Of a stretch of 64,000 nt of DNA, positions 45,951-54,641 are shown in pieces. Under the pieces are notes generated by a model, which saw only the letters and a program-made list of their open reading frames with translations, was not told where the DNA came from and searched no databases. The position numbers were made by a program, and so were the translations under genes. How positions within the stretch are numbered: position 1 is the stretch's first letter; each line of letters opens with the position of its first letter. Source of the stretch: CAVAWX01 sp963614215. GTDB taxonomy: Bacteria > Actinomycetota > Coriobacteriia > Coriobacteriales > QAMH01. The DNA lies in the NCBI GenBank assembly GCA_963614215.1, contig CAVECB010000001.1:48360-112359 (forward strand), written 5' to 3'.

Positions 45951-47990
45951 ATGACCCAGGCGGTCTTGGCATCGATAGTCGTGTTGCTGCTCGTCGCGGC
46001 GGTGTGCCTGATCGTGCTCGTCGTGCGTTCCGGCAATACGAAGCGCGCGCGCATCTCGCTGGGCGAGGAGCGCCAAAAGGGCATGCCCTCGGGCACGGAA
46101 TCGCTCAACGGCGCGGGCACCAACGCCGATCGCAGCGTTTCCAGGCGCCTCTTCATCCTTTTTGGATTTGTCGTTGCAGCGCTTGGGTCGCTGTTCGTGC
46201 GCCTGTGGTCCATGCAGCTCGTCTCCGGCAAGGACTACACCGCGCAGGCCGAGTCCAACCGCACGACCGAGTACAAGACGGCGGCCTCGCGTGGGCGCAT
46301 CTACGACCGCAACGGCAAGGAGCTGGTGGGCAACCGCTCCAGTTTTGCCGTGCTCGTGAATTCCGAGGTCCAATACGACGAGGGCACTATCCAGCGCCTT
46401 TCCAATGTGTTGGGCATTCCACGTGAAACAGTCGCGCAGCTCGCGGCCAGCCAGTCGGAGGGCGCGCAGGCCGACCGCCTGATATCGCTCGACGTCTCGG
46501 ATAGATCCGTGGCTTTCATCAGCGAGCATCCGAGCGCCTTTCCCGGCGTGCAGGTCGAGGCTCGCACCGTGCGCACCTATCCGATGGGCAGCCTGGCCGC
46601 GCACATACTGGGCTACACGGGCACCATTTCGGCCGAAGAGCTGAAGAACCAGACGCTGGGGATGACCTATGAAAGCGGCGACACCGTGGGCAAGGATGGC
46701 GCCGAACAAGCTTTCGAGGGCTACCTGCAAGGCGACCACGGCGTGAAGCGCGTGGAGATCAATGCGGCGGGCGAGGTGGTGAGCCAGCTGGACACGGTCG
46801 ACCCCGTGCAGGGCAACGACGTGCGCCTGACCATCGACGCCGACATCCAGAAGGTGGCCGAAGACGCCTTGCAGCAGGCCTTCGACGACGCGCGCACGAA
46901 CAAGTACCTGAACGCGCAGGCCGGTGCCATCGTGTGTATGGACTGCACGAACGGCGAGATTATCGCGATGGCCTCGGCGCCCACCTACGACCCTGCCGAG
47001 TTCATCGGCGGCATATCCAGCGAGACCTGGGAGCGCCTGACCGATGAGGATTCGGGATACCCGCTGTCGAATCGCTGCATCGCCGGCCAGTACCCGGCGG
47101 CCTCGACCTTCAAGGGCTTCACCGGCCTGGCGGGTTTGCAGTACGGCTACGCCTCGGAGGGCAGTACCTGGCATTGCGCGGGCACCTGGACCGGGTTCGG
47201 CGAGGCGTGGCCGCAGAAATGTTGGAACACCGAAGGGCACGGCGACATCGGTTTCCACATGGGCATCGTCGAGTCCTGCGACGTCGTCTTCTACGAGATA
47301 GCCAAGCGTTTCTACGACGAGGACACCACCAACGTGGCGCTCCAGACCTACCTACAGAGCTGGGGTTTTGGCTCAAAGACCGGCATCGAGTTGCCGGGCG
47401 AGGCGGCAGGACGCGTGCCCACCCCGGAGTGGAAGAAAAACTACAACCGCGACGCGCCCGAAAACCAGGCCTGGCAGCCGGGCGACATGTCCAACCTCAT
47501 CATCGGCCAGGGCGATTTGCTGGTCAGCCCCCTGCAGATTGCCTGCGGGTATGCCGGCCTTGCCACGGGGCGCATCCCCAAGCCCGTGTTGCTGCACTCG
47601 GTCGTGAGTGCCGACGGCAAAACCAACGTCGTGGACGGCGCGAAGTTCCAGGGCTCGACCTATTCGCCGCAGTTCGAGCAGGCCAACATCGAGATCATGC
47701 GCAACGGTTTTCGCGGGGTGGTGGCCGACGGGTCGGTGAAGTCGGTGTTTGCCGACATGGCCACGACGACCTCGGGAAAGACGGGCACGGGCGAGGTGGC
47801 CGGCAAGGACAACTTCGGCTGGTACGTGGGGTTTGGACCTTCCGACAATCCGAAATACGTGTGCGCCTGCTGCATCGAGGAAGGCGGCTCCGGCGGCTCG
47901 TGCGCCGCGCCGGCCGTGCGCCAGGTGCTCTCCGCGGCCTTCGGCGAGGAAGTCAAGCACATATTCGTCCAGTCCACGAGGGAGCGCTGA
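45951..47990 (+). CDS. mrdA: Penicillin-binding protein 2 (elongasome transpeptidase) with an extra N-terminal TM helix
   Basis: D,D-transpeptidase for lateral wall growth. The catalytic motifs are STFK (near 385-388), SCD in ESCDVVFYE (SxN equivalent, near 442) and KTG in SGKTGTGE (near 609-611); a PBP dimerisation domain (RGRIYDRNGKELVGN) precedes them. AAAGGAGG drives the ATG at 45951. Two hydrophobic helices are present, about 5-26 and 64-84, whereas PBP2 normally has one; the first would place the 37-residue charged linker in the opposite compartment or form a hairpin. 679 aa. Confidence 0.92.
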   Translation: MTQAVLASIVVLLLVAAVCLIVLVVRSGNTKRARISLGEERQKGMPSGTESLNGAGTNADRSVSRRLFILFGFVVAALGSLFVRLWSMQLVSGKDYTAQAESNRTTEYKTAASRGRIYDRNGKELVGNRSSFAVLVNSEVQYDEGTIQRLSNVLGIPRETVAQLAASQSEGAQADRLISLDVSDRSVAFISEHPSAFPGVQVEARTVRTYPMGSLAAHILGYTGTISAEELKNQTLGMTYESGDTVGKDGAEQAFEGYLQGDHGVKRVEINAAGEVVSQLDTVDPVQGNDVRLTIDADIQKVAEDALQQAFDDARTNKYLNAQAGAIVCMDCTNGEIIAMASAPTYDPAEFIGGISSETWERLTDEDSGYPLSNRCIAGQYPAASTFKGFTGLAGLQYGYASEGSTWHCAGTWTGFGEAWPQKCWNTEGHGDIGFHMGIVESCDVVFYEIAKRFYDEDTTNVALQTYLQSWGFGSKTGIELPGEAAGRVPTPEWKKNYNRDAPENQAWQPGDMSNLIIGQGDLLVSPLQIACGYAGLATGRIPKPVLLHSVVSADGKTNVVDGAKFQGSTYSPQFEQANIEIMRNGFRGVVADGSVKSVFADMATTTSGKTGTGEVAGKDNFGWYVGFGPSDNPKYVCACCIEEGGSGGSCAAPAVRQVLSAAFGEEVKHIFVQSTRER

Positions 47991-47997
47991 GGCCACC

Positions 47998-49248
47998 ATG
48001 CCCTTTTCCCTGCCACGGCGCGAGCCGAAAGTGCACCAGCGCGAGGGCGTCGCACAAAAGCGCCCCCTGCCCGGCGCGAACTCAACCATCAACTTCTTGC
48101 TGCTGGCTGCCGTGCTTGCCTTGTTGGTCACGGGTGTGATTACCCTCTATGCCGTCACGCGCACCTCGACCGAGTACTCGCTGTGGCGCCAGATTGGCGG
48201 CATCGGCCTCGGCGTCGTGGCCATGGCGGCGTTTTGGGCCTTCGACTACCGACGCTTTTCCGAGTGGTTCGTGCCCCTGTTCATCCTCGACATCGTCCTC
48301 ATACTGCTGCCGCAGGTGCCGGGCCTGGGCGTCGAGGTGAACGGCGCGACCTCGTGGATCCGCGTAGGGTCGCTGTCGTTTCAGCCCTCCGAAATTGCAA
48401 AGCCCGTGACCATCGTCGCCATCGCGGCGTTTGCGGCGCGCTTCGAGGGCCAGATTGACTCCGGGTCGGCCTACCTGAAGCTGCTCGGCGCCCTGCTCGT
48501 GCCTGTCGTCTTGCTCGTGCGCGAGGACTTCGGCTCGGCGCTTGTCATCTTCATCGTCGGCTTCGTCATCATCTGCGTGGCCGGCGCGGCGCGGCGCTGG
48601 ATCCTCATCACCGTCATCACGCTTGCCGTGGCGGCGGCGGGCGCCTTGTGCATGAACGGCTGGATTAGCGATTGGACCGGCGGCAAGGTGCAGCTGATCA
48701 AGCCCTACCAGATGTCGCGTCTGCTCGTCTTCATCGACCAGGACAACCCCGACTACGCCGACGACGCTTACAACTTGAACCAGGCAAAGATCGCGGTGGG
48801 CAGCGGCGAGGTCACGGGCAAGGGCTTCGGCAACGCCACGCAAAGCTCCGGCGGCTTTTTGCCCGAGTCCGCCACCGACTTCATCTTCTGCGTCTATGCC
48901 GAGCAGTTCGGCTTTTTGGGCTCGGTCATATTGCTGGGACTCTACCTTGCGCTGCTGGGGGCGGCGCTGTCTGTCGGCCTTGCCGCCGGCGATTTGTTCG
49001 GTACGCTCATCACGGCAGGCGTCATGGCTATGTGGCTGTTCCAGATTATGGAAAACATCGGTATGGACCTAGGCCTCATGCCCATCACGGGCATCCCGTT
49101 GCCGTTCATGAGCTACGGCTCGTCGTTTATGATTACCAACTTTATCTGCGTGGGGCTGCTATGCTCTGTGTGGGGCCGCCGCATGGATGTCGGCGGGAAC
49201 GCCAAAACGAGAAAGGCGGGGTTGAGCAATGCCCAAGATGCCCATTGA
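47998..49248 (+). CDS. rodA: SEDS peptidoglycan glycosyltransferase RodA/FtsW
   Basis: Polymerises lipid II together with the PBP2 encoded just upstream. About ten membrane helices, with SEDS signatures NGATSWIRVGSLSFQPSEIAK, REDFGSAL, SSGGFLPESATDFIFCVYAEQFG and ITGIPLPFMSYGSS. 416 aa. The position in the mre operon argues for RodA rather than FtsW. A short soluble N-terminal lead of about 28 residues precedes the first helix. The 3' end overlaps the next gene by 20 bp. Confidence 0.93.
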   Translation: MPFSLPRREPKVHQREGVAQKRPLPGANSTINFLLLAAVLALLVTGVITLYAVTRTSTEYSLWRQIGGIGLGVVAMAAFWAFDYRRFSEWFVPLFILDIVLILLPQVPGLGVEVNGATSWIRVGSLSFQPSEIAKPVTIVAIAAFAARFEGQIDSGSAYLKLLGALLVPVVLLVREDFGSALVIFIVGFVIICVAGAARRWILITVITLAVAAAGALCMNGWISDWTGGKVQLIKPYQMSRLLVFIDQDNPDYADDAYNLNQAKIAVGSGEVTGKGFGNATQSSGGFLPESATDFIFCVYAEQFGFLGSVILLGLYLALLGAALSVGLAAGDLFGTLITAGVMAMWLFQIMENIGMDLGLMPITGIPLPFMSYGSSFMITNFICVGLLCSVWGRRMDVGGNAKTRKAGLSNAQDAH

Positions 49249-50281
49249 CGTGAAACAGATCCTCGAGGCCGCTGTCGGGTTCGGCCAGGAGCGCGACGCG
49301 GCGCTGCTGGTGGACGTGGTCTTTGACGCGACGGCATCCGATGCCCTGATCGGGGCGCTGACGACCGCATTGTGCGAGGACGTGCAGGCGGCAAACGCCG
49401 ATGTGGCGCATTATGTGCTTTCTGGCGGGCTGCCCGCGCTGCGTGCGGACGCGGATTTGTGCGTGGTCGTGGGAGGGCAGTCGAGAAAGCTCGGCAACGT
49501 CATGGGCACGGCGCGCAACAACGGCACGGCGGCCGTGTGCGTGATAGAGCGCAACGTGACTTTCTTCACGGAAGGCGGCACGGGCGCGGGCATTGCGGGC
49601 GCCGGTGCTGCAGGTGTTGCGGGCGCTGTTGCGGGCGCCGCCGTCGGTGAAGCGGGTACCGCGGCAGGTGAAGCGGGGGCGGGTGCCGTCGCGTTGGCGC
49701 CGAGCGTTTTCATCCCCAACGAGACGGAGTACATTGCCGCCATCGACGTTGACGACATCGTGGACGTGGACCTCTCCGAGGAGCGTCCGCTCGACGCCCT
49801 GGCCACGTGGGCATCTTCGCGCCTGCCGAAAAAGCAACTGGCGATGGGCGCGGCCTTTCCCTTCATGCGCCACGTCCTCGCCCGCGAGCTCACCCAAAGC
49901 AACGCCATCGCCAACGGCGCAATTGGCGTGGTGGCCTTCGTGCCGGGATCGGACATGCCGCTCATCACCGCCAATCAAGTGAAGCTCGTCTTGCAGATGG
50001 CGGCCGTGTACGGCAAGGAAATTGACCGCGCCCGGGTGAAGGAGGCCGTCGCGGTCGTGCTTGGCGCGTTTGGGTGGCGTGCGCTTGCGCGGCGCCTTAC
50101 GCGCTTTGTGCCGGTGCTGGGCGTGCCGGTGAAGACGGCGGTCGCGTACACGGGCACCTTGGCCGTGGGGCATGCGGCCTGCGTCTACTTCGAGAACGGC
50201 GGCGAGGAGAAGTGCGAGAAGGCCGTCGAGACGGTCGTGGAGAAGGGCAGGGAGCTGCTCGCGCGCACGGACGCCGCGTGA
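49229..50281 (+). CDS. DUF697/YcjF-like membrane-associated protein
   Basis: 350 aa. Residues 1-100 form an alpha/beta domain with VVVGGQSRKLGNVMGTARNNGTA; a Gly/Ala-rich repeat (about 112-150) follows; residues 205-330 match DUF697 (GAIGVVAFVPGSDMPLITANQVKLVLQMAAVYGKEID, then GWRALARRLTRFVPVLGVPVKTAVAYTGTLAVG with hydrophobic helices). DUF697 proteins often accompany GTPases, but here there is none. The start lies inside rodA, so it is the sixth cistron of the mre operon. The stop overlaps the next start (GTGA). Function unknown. Confidence 0.78.
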   Translation: MPKMPIDVKQILEAAVGFGQERDAALLVDVVFDATASDALIGALTTALCEDVQAANADVAHYVLSGGLPALRADADLCVVVGGQSRKLGNVMGTARNNGTAAVCVIERNVTFFTEGGTGAGIAGAGAAGVAGAVAGAAVGEAGTAAGEAGAGAVALAPSVFIPNETEYIAAIDVDDIVDVDLSEERPLDALATWASSRLPKKQLAMGAAFPFMRHVLARELTQSNAIANGAIGVVAFVPGSDMPLITANQVKLVLQMAAVYGKEIDRARVKEAVAVVLGAFGWRALARRLTRFVPVLGVPVKTAVAYTGTLAVGHAACVYFENGGEEKCEKAVETVVEKGRELLARTDAA

Positions 50282-51438
50282 AGGCGGAGCATGCGTCCGT
50301 GCAGGTGTTAGACGCCAATCTTGAGATAGACCTCGCGGGCGAGCTGGGCGGCGGGGCGTTTATGGACGACGACGCCACGGGTTGCGCGCTTGCGCTCGTG
50401 GCAGATGGCGTGGCGACGACGGGTTGCGAGCGGGTCGTCTTGGAAGGCGCGCGGCGCGTGCCTGGCCTCGATGTGTCCGAACTTGCGCGGCGCCTAGGGC
50501 CTGCGCTCGCGGCTGATGTGAGCATATTCGTCCGCGAGGATGCCGGCGGCGACGAAGACGGCGGCGACGGTGCCGGCGACGGCGCTGGAGGCGCTGACGA
50601 TGGCAAAGCTGCCGACGACGGCAAGGCTGCTGCCTGCGCACGCGAGTCTGCGCCCCTCACGCTGCTGGCGCGGGGCTGCGCCGGCATGTCGGGCGGTTTG
50701 GACATGGGCGGCGATTTTTCTTTACGCATCGTGTATGCAAAGGACGGCGAGGCGCGCGCCCTCTCGCACAGGGACACCATGCGCGAGCTGGAGCGCTGCG
50801 TGCGCCGGGCGCGGCTGCCCTACGACGTCAGCCACGGTGCCCGCCCGCACATGAGGACGGTGCCAGGACCTGCCCTGCCGCCGGACTGCATCGGGCGTGC
50901 CGAGCCTTTCGACGTGCGTCTGTGCGCGTACGTGCCCGCGCGCAGGGTATGCGACGCCTTGAACCACGTGGCGCCTGCGGGGCTTGCGTTCGTATCGTGC
51001 GCGTACACGGACCTGCACGCCGCGAGCGCCGCGCAGGCCTTTCCTGAAAGCATATGGGAGGCGCGTGTGACAGGCGTTTTGCCAGACGCGCTGCAGGCCG
51101 CGCTTGACGGCCTTGTGGAGCAGGGCTTTCTCGAGCTGAAAAAGGTGAAGCAGACGAAGGCCGGGCCAATCGAGCAGGTAAAGCGCGTCGATTTCGCCGG
51201 CCGCCTCGTCTCGGCACCGCAGGTCGCCGTGGTAGAAGGCGGCAACGGCGCTTCATCGGCAGGAGCATGCTCTAGCCTGCGATGCACATGGGAGACGCAT
51301 GATGCGGGGAACGGCGCTCTGCGCGCGGACCTGTTCATGACCGAGGCGCTCTCGCGTGTGCCCGGCGCGCGGCTCGTCTCGATTACCCGCACGGCCCTGC
51401 GCGGCGAAGCATGCGACGAGGCGCACGGGAAAGCCTGA
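50278..51438 (+). CDS. DUF2344 (TIGR03936-type) protein lacking a radical-SAM partner
   Basis: 386 aa. Residues about 150-386 match DUF2344: LRIVYAKDGEARALSHRDTM, RRARLPYDVSHGARPHM, FDVRLCAYVP. This domain normally accompanies a radical-SAM protein (TIGR03960), fused or adjacent; here the first 150 residues contain no CxxxCxxC and no such gene is beside it. An Asp/Gly/Ala low-complexity linker (about 88-125) separates the parts. The GTG start overlaps the previous stop. Function unknown; tRNA or protein modification is the usual guess for the family. Confidence 0.72.
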   Translation: MKAEHASVQVLDANLEIDLAGELGGGAFMDDDATGCALALVADGVATTGCERVVLEGARRVPGLDVSELARRLGPALAADVSIFVREDAGGDEDGGDGAGDGAGGADDGKAADDGKAAACARESAPLTLLARGCAGMSGGLDMGGDFSLRIVYAKDGEARALSHRDTMRELERCVRRARLPYDVSHGARPHMRTVPGPALPPDCIGRAEPFDVRLCAYVPARRVCDALNHVAPAGLAFVSCAYTDLHAASAAQAFPESIWEARVTGVLPDALQAALDGLVEQGFLELKKVKQTKAGPIEQVKRVDFAGRLVSAPQVAVVEGGNGASSAGACSSLRCTWETHDAGNGALRADLFMTEALSRVPGARLVSITRTALRGEACDEAHGKA

Positions 51439-51553
51439 CGCAGGCGGCGCTTCGCGCGTTTGCCCGGCCGCCGCTTGAAAAGCGAGGGAAAAACGAAAAG
51501 AATGGAAAACCCACGCGCGCCGCGCGCGCATCCACGACATGCGAGGAGCAGAT

Positions 51554-52579
51554 ATGAGCTGGACGAAGAAGATGCCCGCACGCCCGGTCGTCGCCGTGTG
51601 CGGGGCGACAGGCGCCGTCGGCCGCGAGATGCTGAAGGTGCTCGAGCAACGCGCCTTTCCCGCCGCAGAGGTCCGCGCGCTCGCCTCGGCGCGTTCCGCT
51701 GGCAGCACGCTGCCCTTTGCGGGCGGCGAGCTAGTTGTCGCCGAGATGGGCGAGGACAGCTTCGCCGGCGTGGACATCGCGCTGTTCAGCGCGGGCGCAT
51801 CCATCTCTAAGCGCTTCCGTGAGTCGGTTGTGACGGCCGGCGCCGTAATGATCGACAACTCTAGCGCGTTTCGCCAGGACGCCGATGTGCCGCTCGTGGT
51901 GCCCGAGGTGAATGCGCACGACCTCGCCTGGCATTCCGGCGTCATCGCCAACCCCAACTGCTCGACGATTGAGATGGTCGTGCCCTTGAAGGCGCTTGCC
52001 GATGCGGCGGGCGGCATCCGGCGCGTCGTCGTGTCCACCTACCAGGCGGCAAGCGGCGCGGGCGCGAAAGGCATGGACGAGCTCTACAACCAGACGCGCG
52101 AGTTCTTGGACGAACGTCCGCTTTCCATATCGGCCTTCAGCGACCAGATTGCCTTTAACGTCATCCCCCACATCGACGTGCCCGTTGCCGACGGGTACTA
52201 CAAGGAAGAGTGGAAGATGGTCGTCGAGACGCAGAAGATCTTCGGCGACGACTCCATCCAGGTCGCGCCCACCTGCGTGCGCGTGCCGGTCTTGCGCTGC
52301 CATGCCGAATCGCTCAACGTCGAGTTCAACGAGCCTATCTCGGCCGAGCGTGCCCGCGAGGTGCTGGCAGCTGCGCCGGGTGTTGCCGTGGAAGACGACT
52401 ACGAGCAGCTGCTCTATCCCATGCCCGGCCTGAAGCAGGGCAGCGACGAGGTGTTCGTCGGGCGCATACGCAAAGACCACACGGTGGAAAACGGACTGGC
52501 GTTTTGGCTGGTCATGGACCAGGTCCGCAAGGGCGCTGCGCTAAACGCTGTCCAGATCGCCGAGGCCCTGTTGCTGTAG
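51554..52579 (+). CDS. asd: Aspartate-semialdehyde dehydrogenase
   Basis: Reduces aspartyl phosphate to the semialdehyde, feeding lysine/diaminopimelate, threonine and methionine synthesis. NADP-binding GATGAVG (17-23), catalytic Cys in ANPNCSTIEM (near 135) and the His in RVPVLRCHAES (near 251) are present. 341 aa. The ATG at 51554 has GAGGAG 7 nt upstream. lysC is not adjacent. Diaminopimelate links it to the wall genes around it. Confidence 0.95.
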   Translation: MSWTKKMPARPVVAVCGATGAVGREMLKVLEQRAFPAAEVRALASARSAGSTLPFAGGELVVAEMGEDSFAGVDIALFSAGASISKRFRESVVTAGAVMIDNSSAFRQDADVPLVVPEVNAHDLAWHSGVIANPNCSTIEMVVPLKALADAAGGIRRVVVSTYQAASGAGAKGMDELYNQTREFLDERPLSISAFSDQIAFNVIPHIDVPVADGYYKEEWKMVVETQKIFGDDSIQVAPTCVRVPVLRCHAESLNVEFNEPISAERAREVLAAAPGVAVEDDYEQLLYPMPGLKQGSDEVFVGRIRKDHTVENGLAFWLVMDQVRKGAALNAVQIAEALLL

Positions 52580-52606
52580 TCGCTGTTCGTATGCGTGCGG
52601 CGGCAA

Positions 52607-52711
52607 GGGCGCGGGGGCGTGTCCCGTGCTCAGACAGTCCTCGCTTTGGCAAGCAGCCCACTGGGCTGCTTGCGTCGCTGTGGAACTGCGCCGGGACACG
52701 CCCCCGCGCCC
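52607..52711. repeat. 105-bp inverted-repeat element with internal hairpin
   Basis: The outer arms 52607-52626 and 52692-52711 are 20-bp perfect inverted repeats (GGGCGCGGGGGCGTGTCCCG and its complement). Inside lies an 11-bp perfect hairpin GCAAGCAGCCC-ACT-GGGCTGCTTGC (52649-52673). It may be a miniature mobile element, a REP-like repeat or a structured RNA that ends the asd transcript. No target-site duplication is obvious at its edges. Confidence 0.75.
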
Positions 52712-52762
52712 CGTTTCGCCCATGCTTGACGGCGACCTTCGCGCAGGCGTGCGCTGCACGGG

Positions 52763-52768
52763 TATAAT
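52763..52768 (+). promoter_or_regulatory. -10 of tRNA-Val
   Basis: TATAAT, 13 bp before the tRNA 5' end; the transcript would begin a few bases upstream of the mature tRNA. Confidence 0.55.
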
Positions 52769-52781
52769 GTCGCGCGTGCGT

Positions 52782-52856
52782 GGGCGATTGGCGCAGCGGT
52801 AGCGCAGCTGCTTTACACGCAGAAGGTCGCAGGTTCGAACCCTGCATCGCCCACCA
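52782..52856 (+). tRNA. tRNA-Val (anticodon TAC)
   Basis: Acceptor GGGCGAT/ATCGCCC, D arm GCGCAGCGGTAGCGC, anticodon loop TTTACAC (anticodon TAC), T arm GCAGG-TTCGAAC-CCTGC and an encoded CCA. 75 nt. The GGTTCGAACCCTGC of its T arm is also found in the T-arm mimic of the tRNA-Leu repeats. Confidence 0.95.
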
Positions 52857-52975
52857 ACATGCATGCCTGCACGCCGCGCAGCACCGCCGCGCGCATCGTG
52901 CGGCCTGCGCGACGCACCCGCACTTTCGCCCGCCCCCTTTCACCTGCCGCACACTCCTCAAGAAAGAACGTGAAG

Positions 52976-53704
52976 ATGTCGCAACCCGACCAGACCCAAA
53001 GTTTCGAGATGCTCGTCGAGTTCACCAAAGACGACGACCCCAAGGCGCGCGCCCTGGCCGTCATGGGGCTGGCGCGCACGGCGGGTGCGGCCGCCTTCGC
53101 CCCCGTCGTGGTTGCGTTGTTCGACCCGGTAGACGAGGTGCGCACTACCTGCGCCGCCGCTCTTGGGGTGATGAACGACGAACGTGCCTTGGAGCCGCTG
53201 CTCGAAGGGGTGAAAGACCCGTGCGAGCAGACGTCGGCCAACTGCGTGTGGGCGCTCGGTCAGATCGACGCGAAGCGCTGCCTAGATGCGGTGCTCGACC
53301 TGCTGGCCGACGTCTCGCGTCCCGCCCACGTGCGCATCGCGGCGGCCACGGCCATAGGCGAGCGCTGTGAGAAACCGGGCAGCGACATCGCCGCCCACGT
53401 CTCCGTACAAGAGCGCGCCCGCCGCGCCCTTTTGTCCGTGCTCGAAGAGGAACCGGGCATCGATGCCCTGCGCGGCGCGTCCGTTTGGTCGCTTGGGCAC
53501 CTACCCTTCGACAAGCAGACGGTCGGCACCTGCATCGACCTGCTCGAAGATGCCTCCACCTGGACCGTGCGCTACGCCATCGAGGCACTCGCGAACTTCA
53601 AGGCCCTAGAGGCCTTGAGCCCGCTCGAGGAGCTGGCCGACAGCCCCGACGAGGAGACCGCGCGTCTGGCCGCGCAGGCAATCGAGGCCATTCACCTGCA
53701 CTGA
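52976..53704 (+). CDS. HEAT-repeat protein
   Basis: 242 aa made of about six HEAT repeats (DDDPKARALAVMGLARTAG, DEVRTTCAAALGVMNDERALEPLLEGV, and so on to EETARLAAQAIEAI), the pattern seen in PBS-lyase/HEAT scaffolds. Soluble, acidic, no signal. The ATG at 52976 is preferred to an upstream frame that runs into the tRNA. It probably mediates protein-protein contacts; the partner is unknown. It precedes the polysaccharide exporter genes but is separated from them by its own spacer and promoter. Confidence 0.8.
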   Translation: MSQPDQTQSFEMLVEFTKDDDPKARALAVMGLARTAGAAAFAPVVVALFDPVDEVRTTCAAALGVMNDERALEPLLEGVKDPCEQTSANCVWALGQIDAKRCLDAVLDLLADVSRPAHVRIAAATAIGERCEKPGSDIAAHVSVQERARRALLSVLEEEPGIDALRGASVWSLGHLPFDKQTVGTCIDLLEDASTWTVRYAIEALANFKALEALSPLEELADSPDEETARLAAQAIEAIHLH

Positions 53705-53778
53705 CCTCGTCCATCATCAAATCTGCACGCTTGCGGTTCATACTCGCCCGCGCATATTGCCTGAAAGAGGGCACGTGG

Positions 53779-53784
53779 TAGAAT
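53779..53784 (+). promoter_or_regulatory. -10 of the exporter operon
   Basis: TAGAAT; predicted start near 53791, leaving a 35-nt leader with GAGGAG (53814-53819) before the TTG at 53826. Confidence 0.4.
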
Positions 53785-53825
53785 CCCTCTTCATGTTTCG
53801 AGTGTGTGTCGTCGAGGAGAGACAT

Positions 53826-54635
53826 TTGCCCGAAGGTGTTGAACATACGAATCCCGAGAGCCGCGAGGACGCAGGCGAGATGTCGCACGCCGATGCCGCC
53901 CCCGCCCCCGAAAAGCGCCCCATCGCCGTCGAGTTCAAGGACGTGACGAAGCGCTACAGGCTCTACGCCAACGACCGCGCGCGCATTCTCGGCCTGCTCT
54001 TCAAGCGCATCCCCTACGAGGAGGTATGCGCCAACAACAACCTGAGCTTTCAGATACGCCAAGGCGAGGCCGTCGCCTTCTTGGGTCCCAACGGCGCGGG
54101 CAAATCCACCGCCTTGAAAATGATCACCGGCGTGGTCTACCCCAACGAGGGCGAAATCACGGTCAACGGTCGCGTTTCGGCTTTGCTGGAGCTGGGCGCC
54201 GGCTTCGACAACGGCCTGACCGGCCGCCAAAACATCTACCTGCGCTCCCAGATTTGGGGCTTTTCCAAGGAAGAGGCCGCCAAGCTCGAGCCCGGCATTG
54301 TCGAGTTCGCCGACCTGGGCTCCTACATCGACCAGCCCATGCGCACCTATTCCTCCGGCATGCGCGCCCGCCTAGGATTTGCCTTCGCCTCCAGCATCAA
54401 CCCCGACATCCTCGTCGTCGATGAGGCGCTGTCCGTGGGCGACCGCGAGTTTTCCGCGAAATGCCGTGCGCGCGTGAAGGAGATCATGGCCGACAGCCAC
54501 GTCACGGTTCTCTTCGTCACCCACGCCTCCGATGCGGCGCGCCAGTTCTGCGAGCGCGGCATCGTCATCAGGAGCGGCCAAAAGCTTTTCGACGGCCCCA
54601 TCCAAGAAGCCATCGATTTCTACGAGAAGGACTGA
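53826..54635 (+). CDS. Polysaccharide/teichoic acid ABC exporter, ATP-binding subunit (TagH/Wzt-like)
   Basis: ATPase powering export of a lipid-linked surface polymer. Walker A GPNGAGKST (about 88-96), signature YSSGMRARL (about 175) and Walker B ILVVDEALSVGD (about 195) are characteristic of the TagH/RfbE subgroup. 269 aa from the TTG at 53826, chosen because GAGGAG lies 6 nt upstream; an ATG at 53793 and one at 53880 are alternatives. No C-terminal glycan-binding domain follows. The permease gene starts 6 bp later. Galactofuranose from Glf could be part of the cargo, which is inference. Confidence 0.88.
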   Translation: MPEGVEHTNPESREDAGEMSHADAAPAPEKRPIAVEFKDVTKRYRLYANDRARILGLLFKRIPYEEVCANNNLSFQIRQGEAVAFLGPNGAGKSTALKMITGVVYPNEGEITVNGRVSALLELGAGFDNGLTGRQNIYLRSQIWGFSKEEAAKLEPGIVEFADLGSYIDQPMRTYSSGMRARLGFAFASSINPDILVVDEALSVGDREFSAKCRARVKEIMADSHVTVLFVTHASDAARQFCERGIVIRSGQKLFDGPIQEAIDFYEKD

Positions 54636-54641
54636 GCGGCT

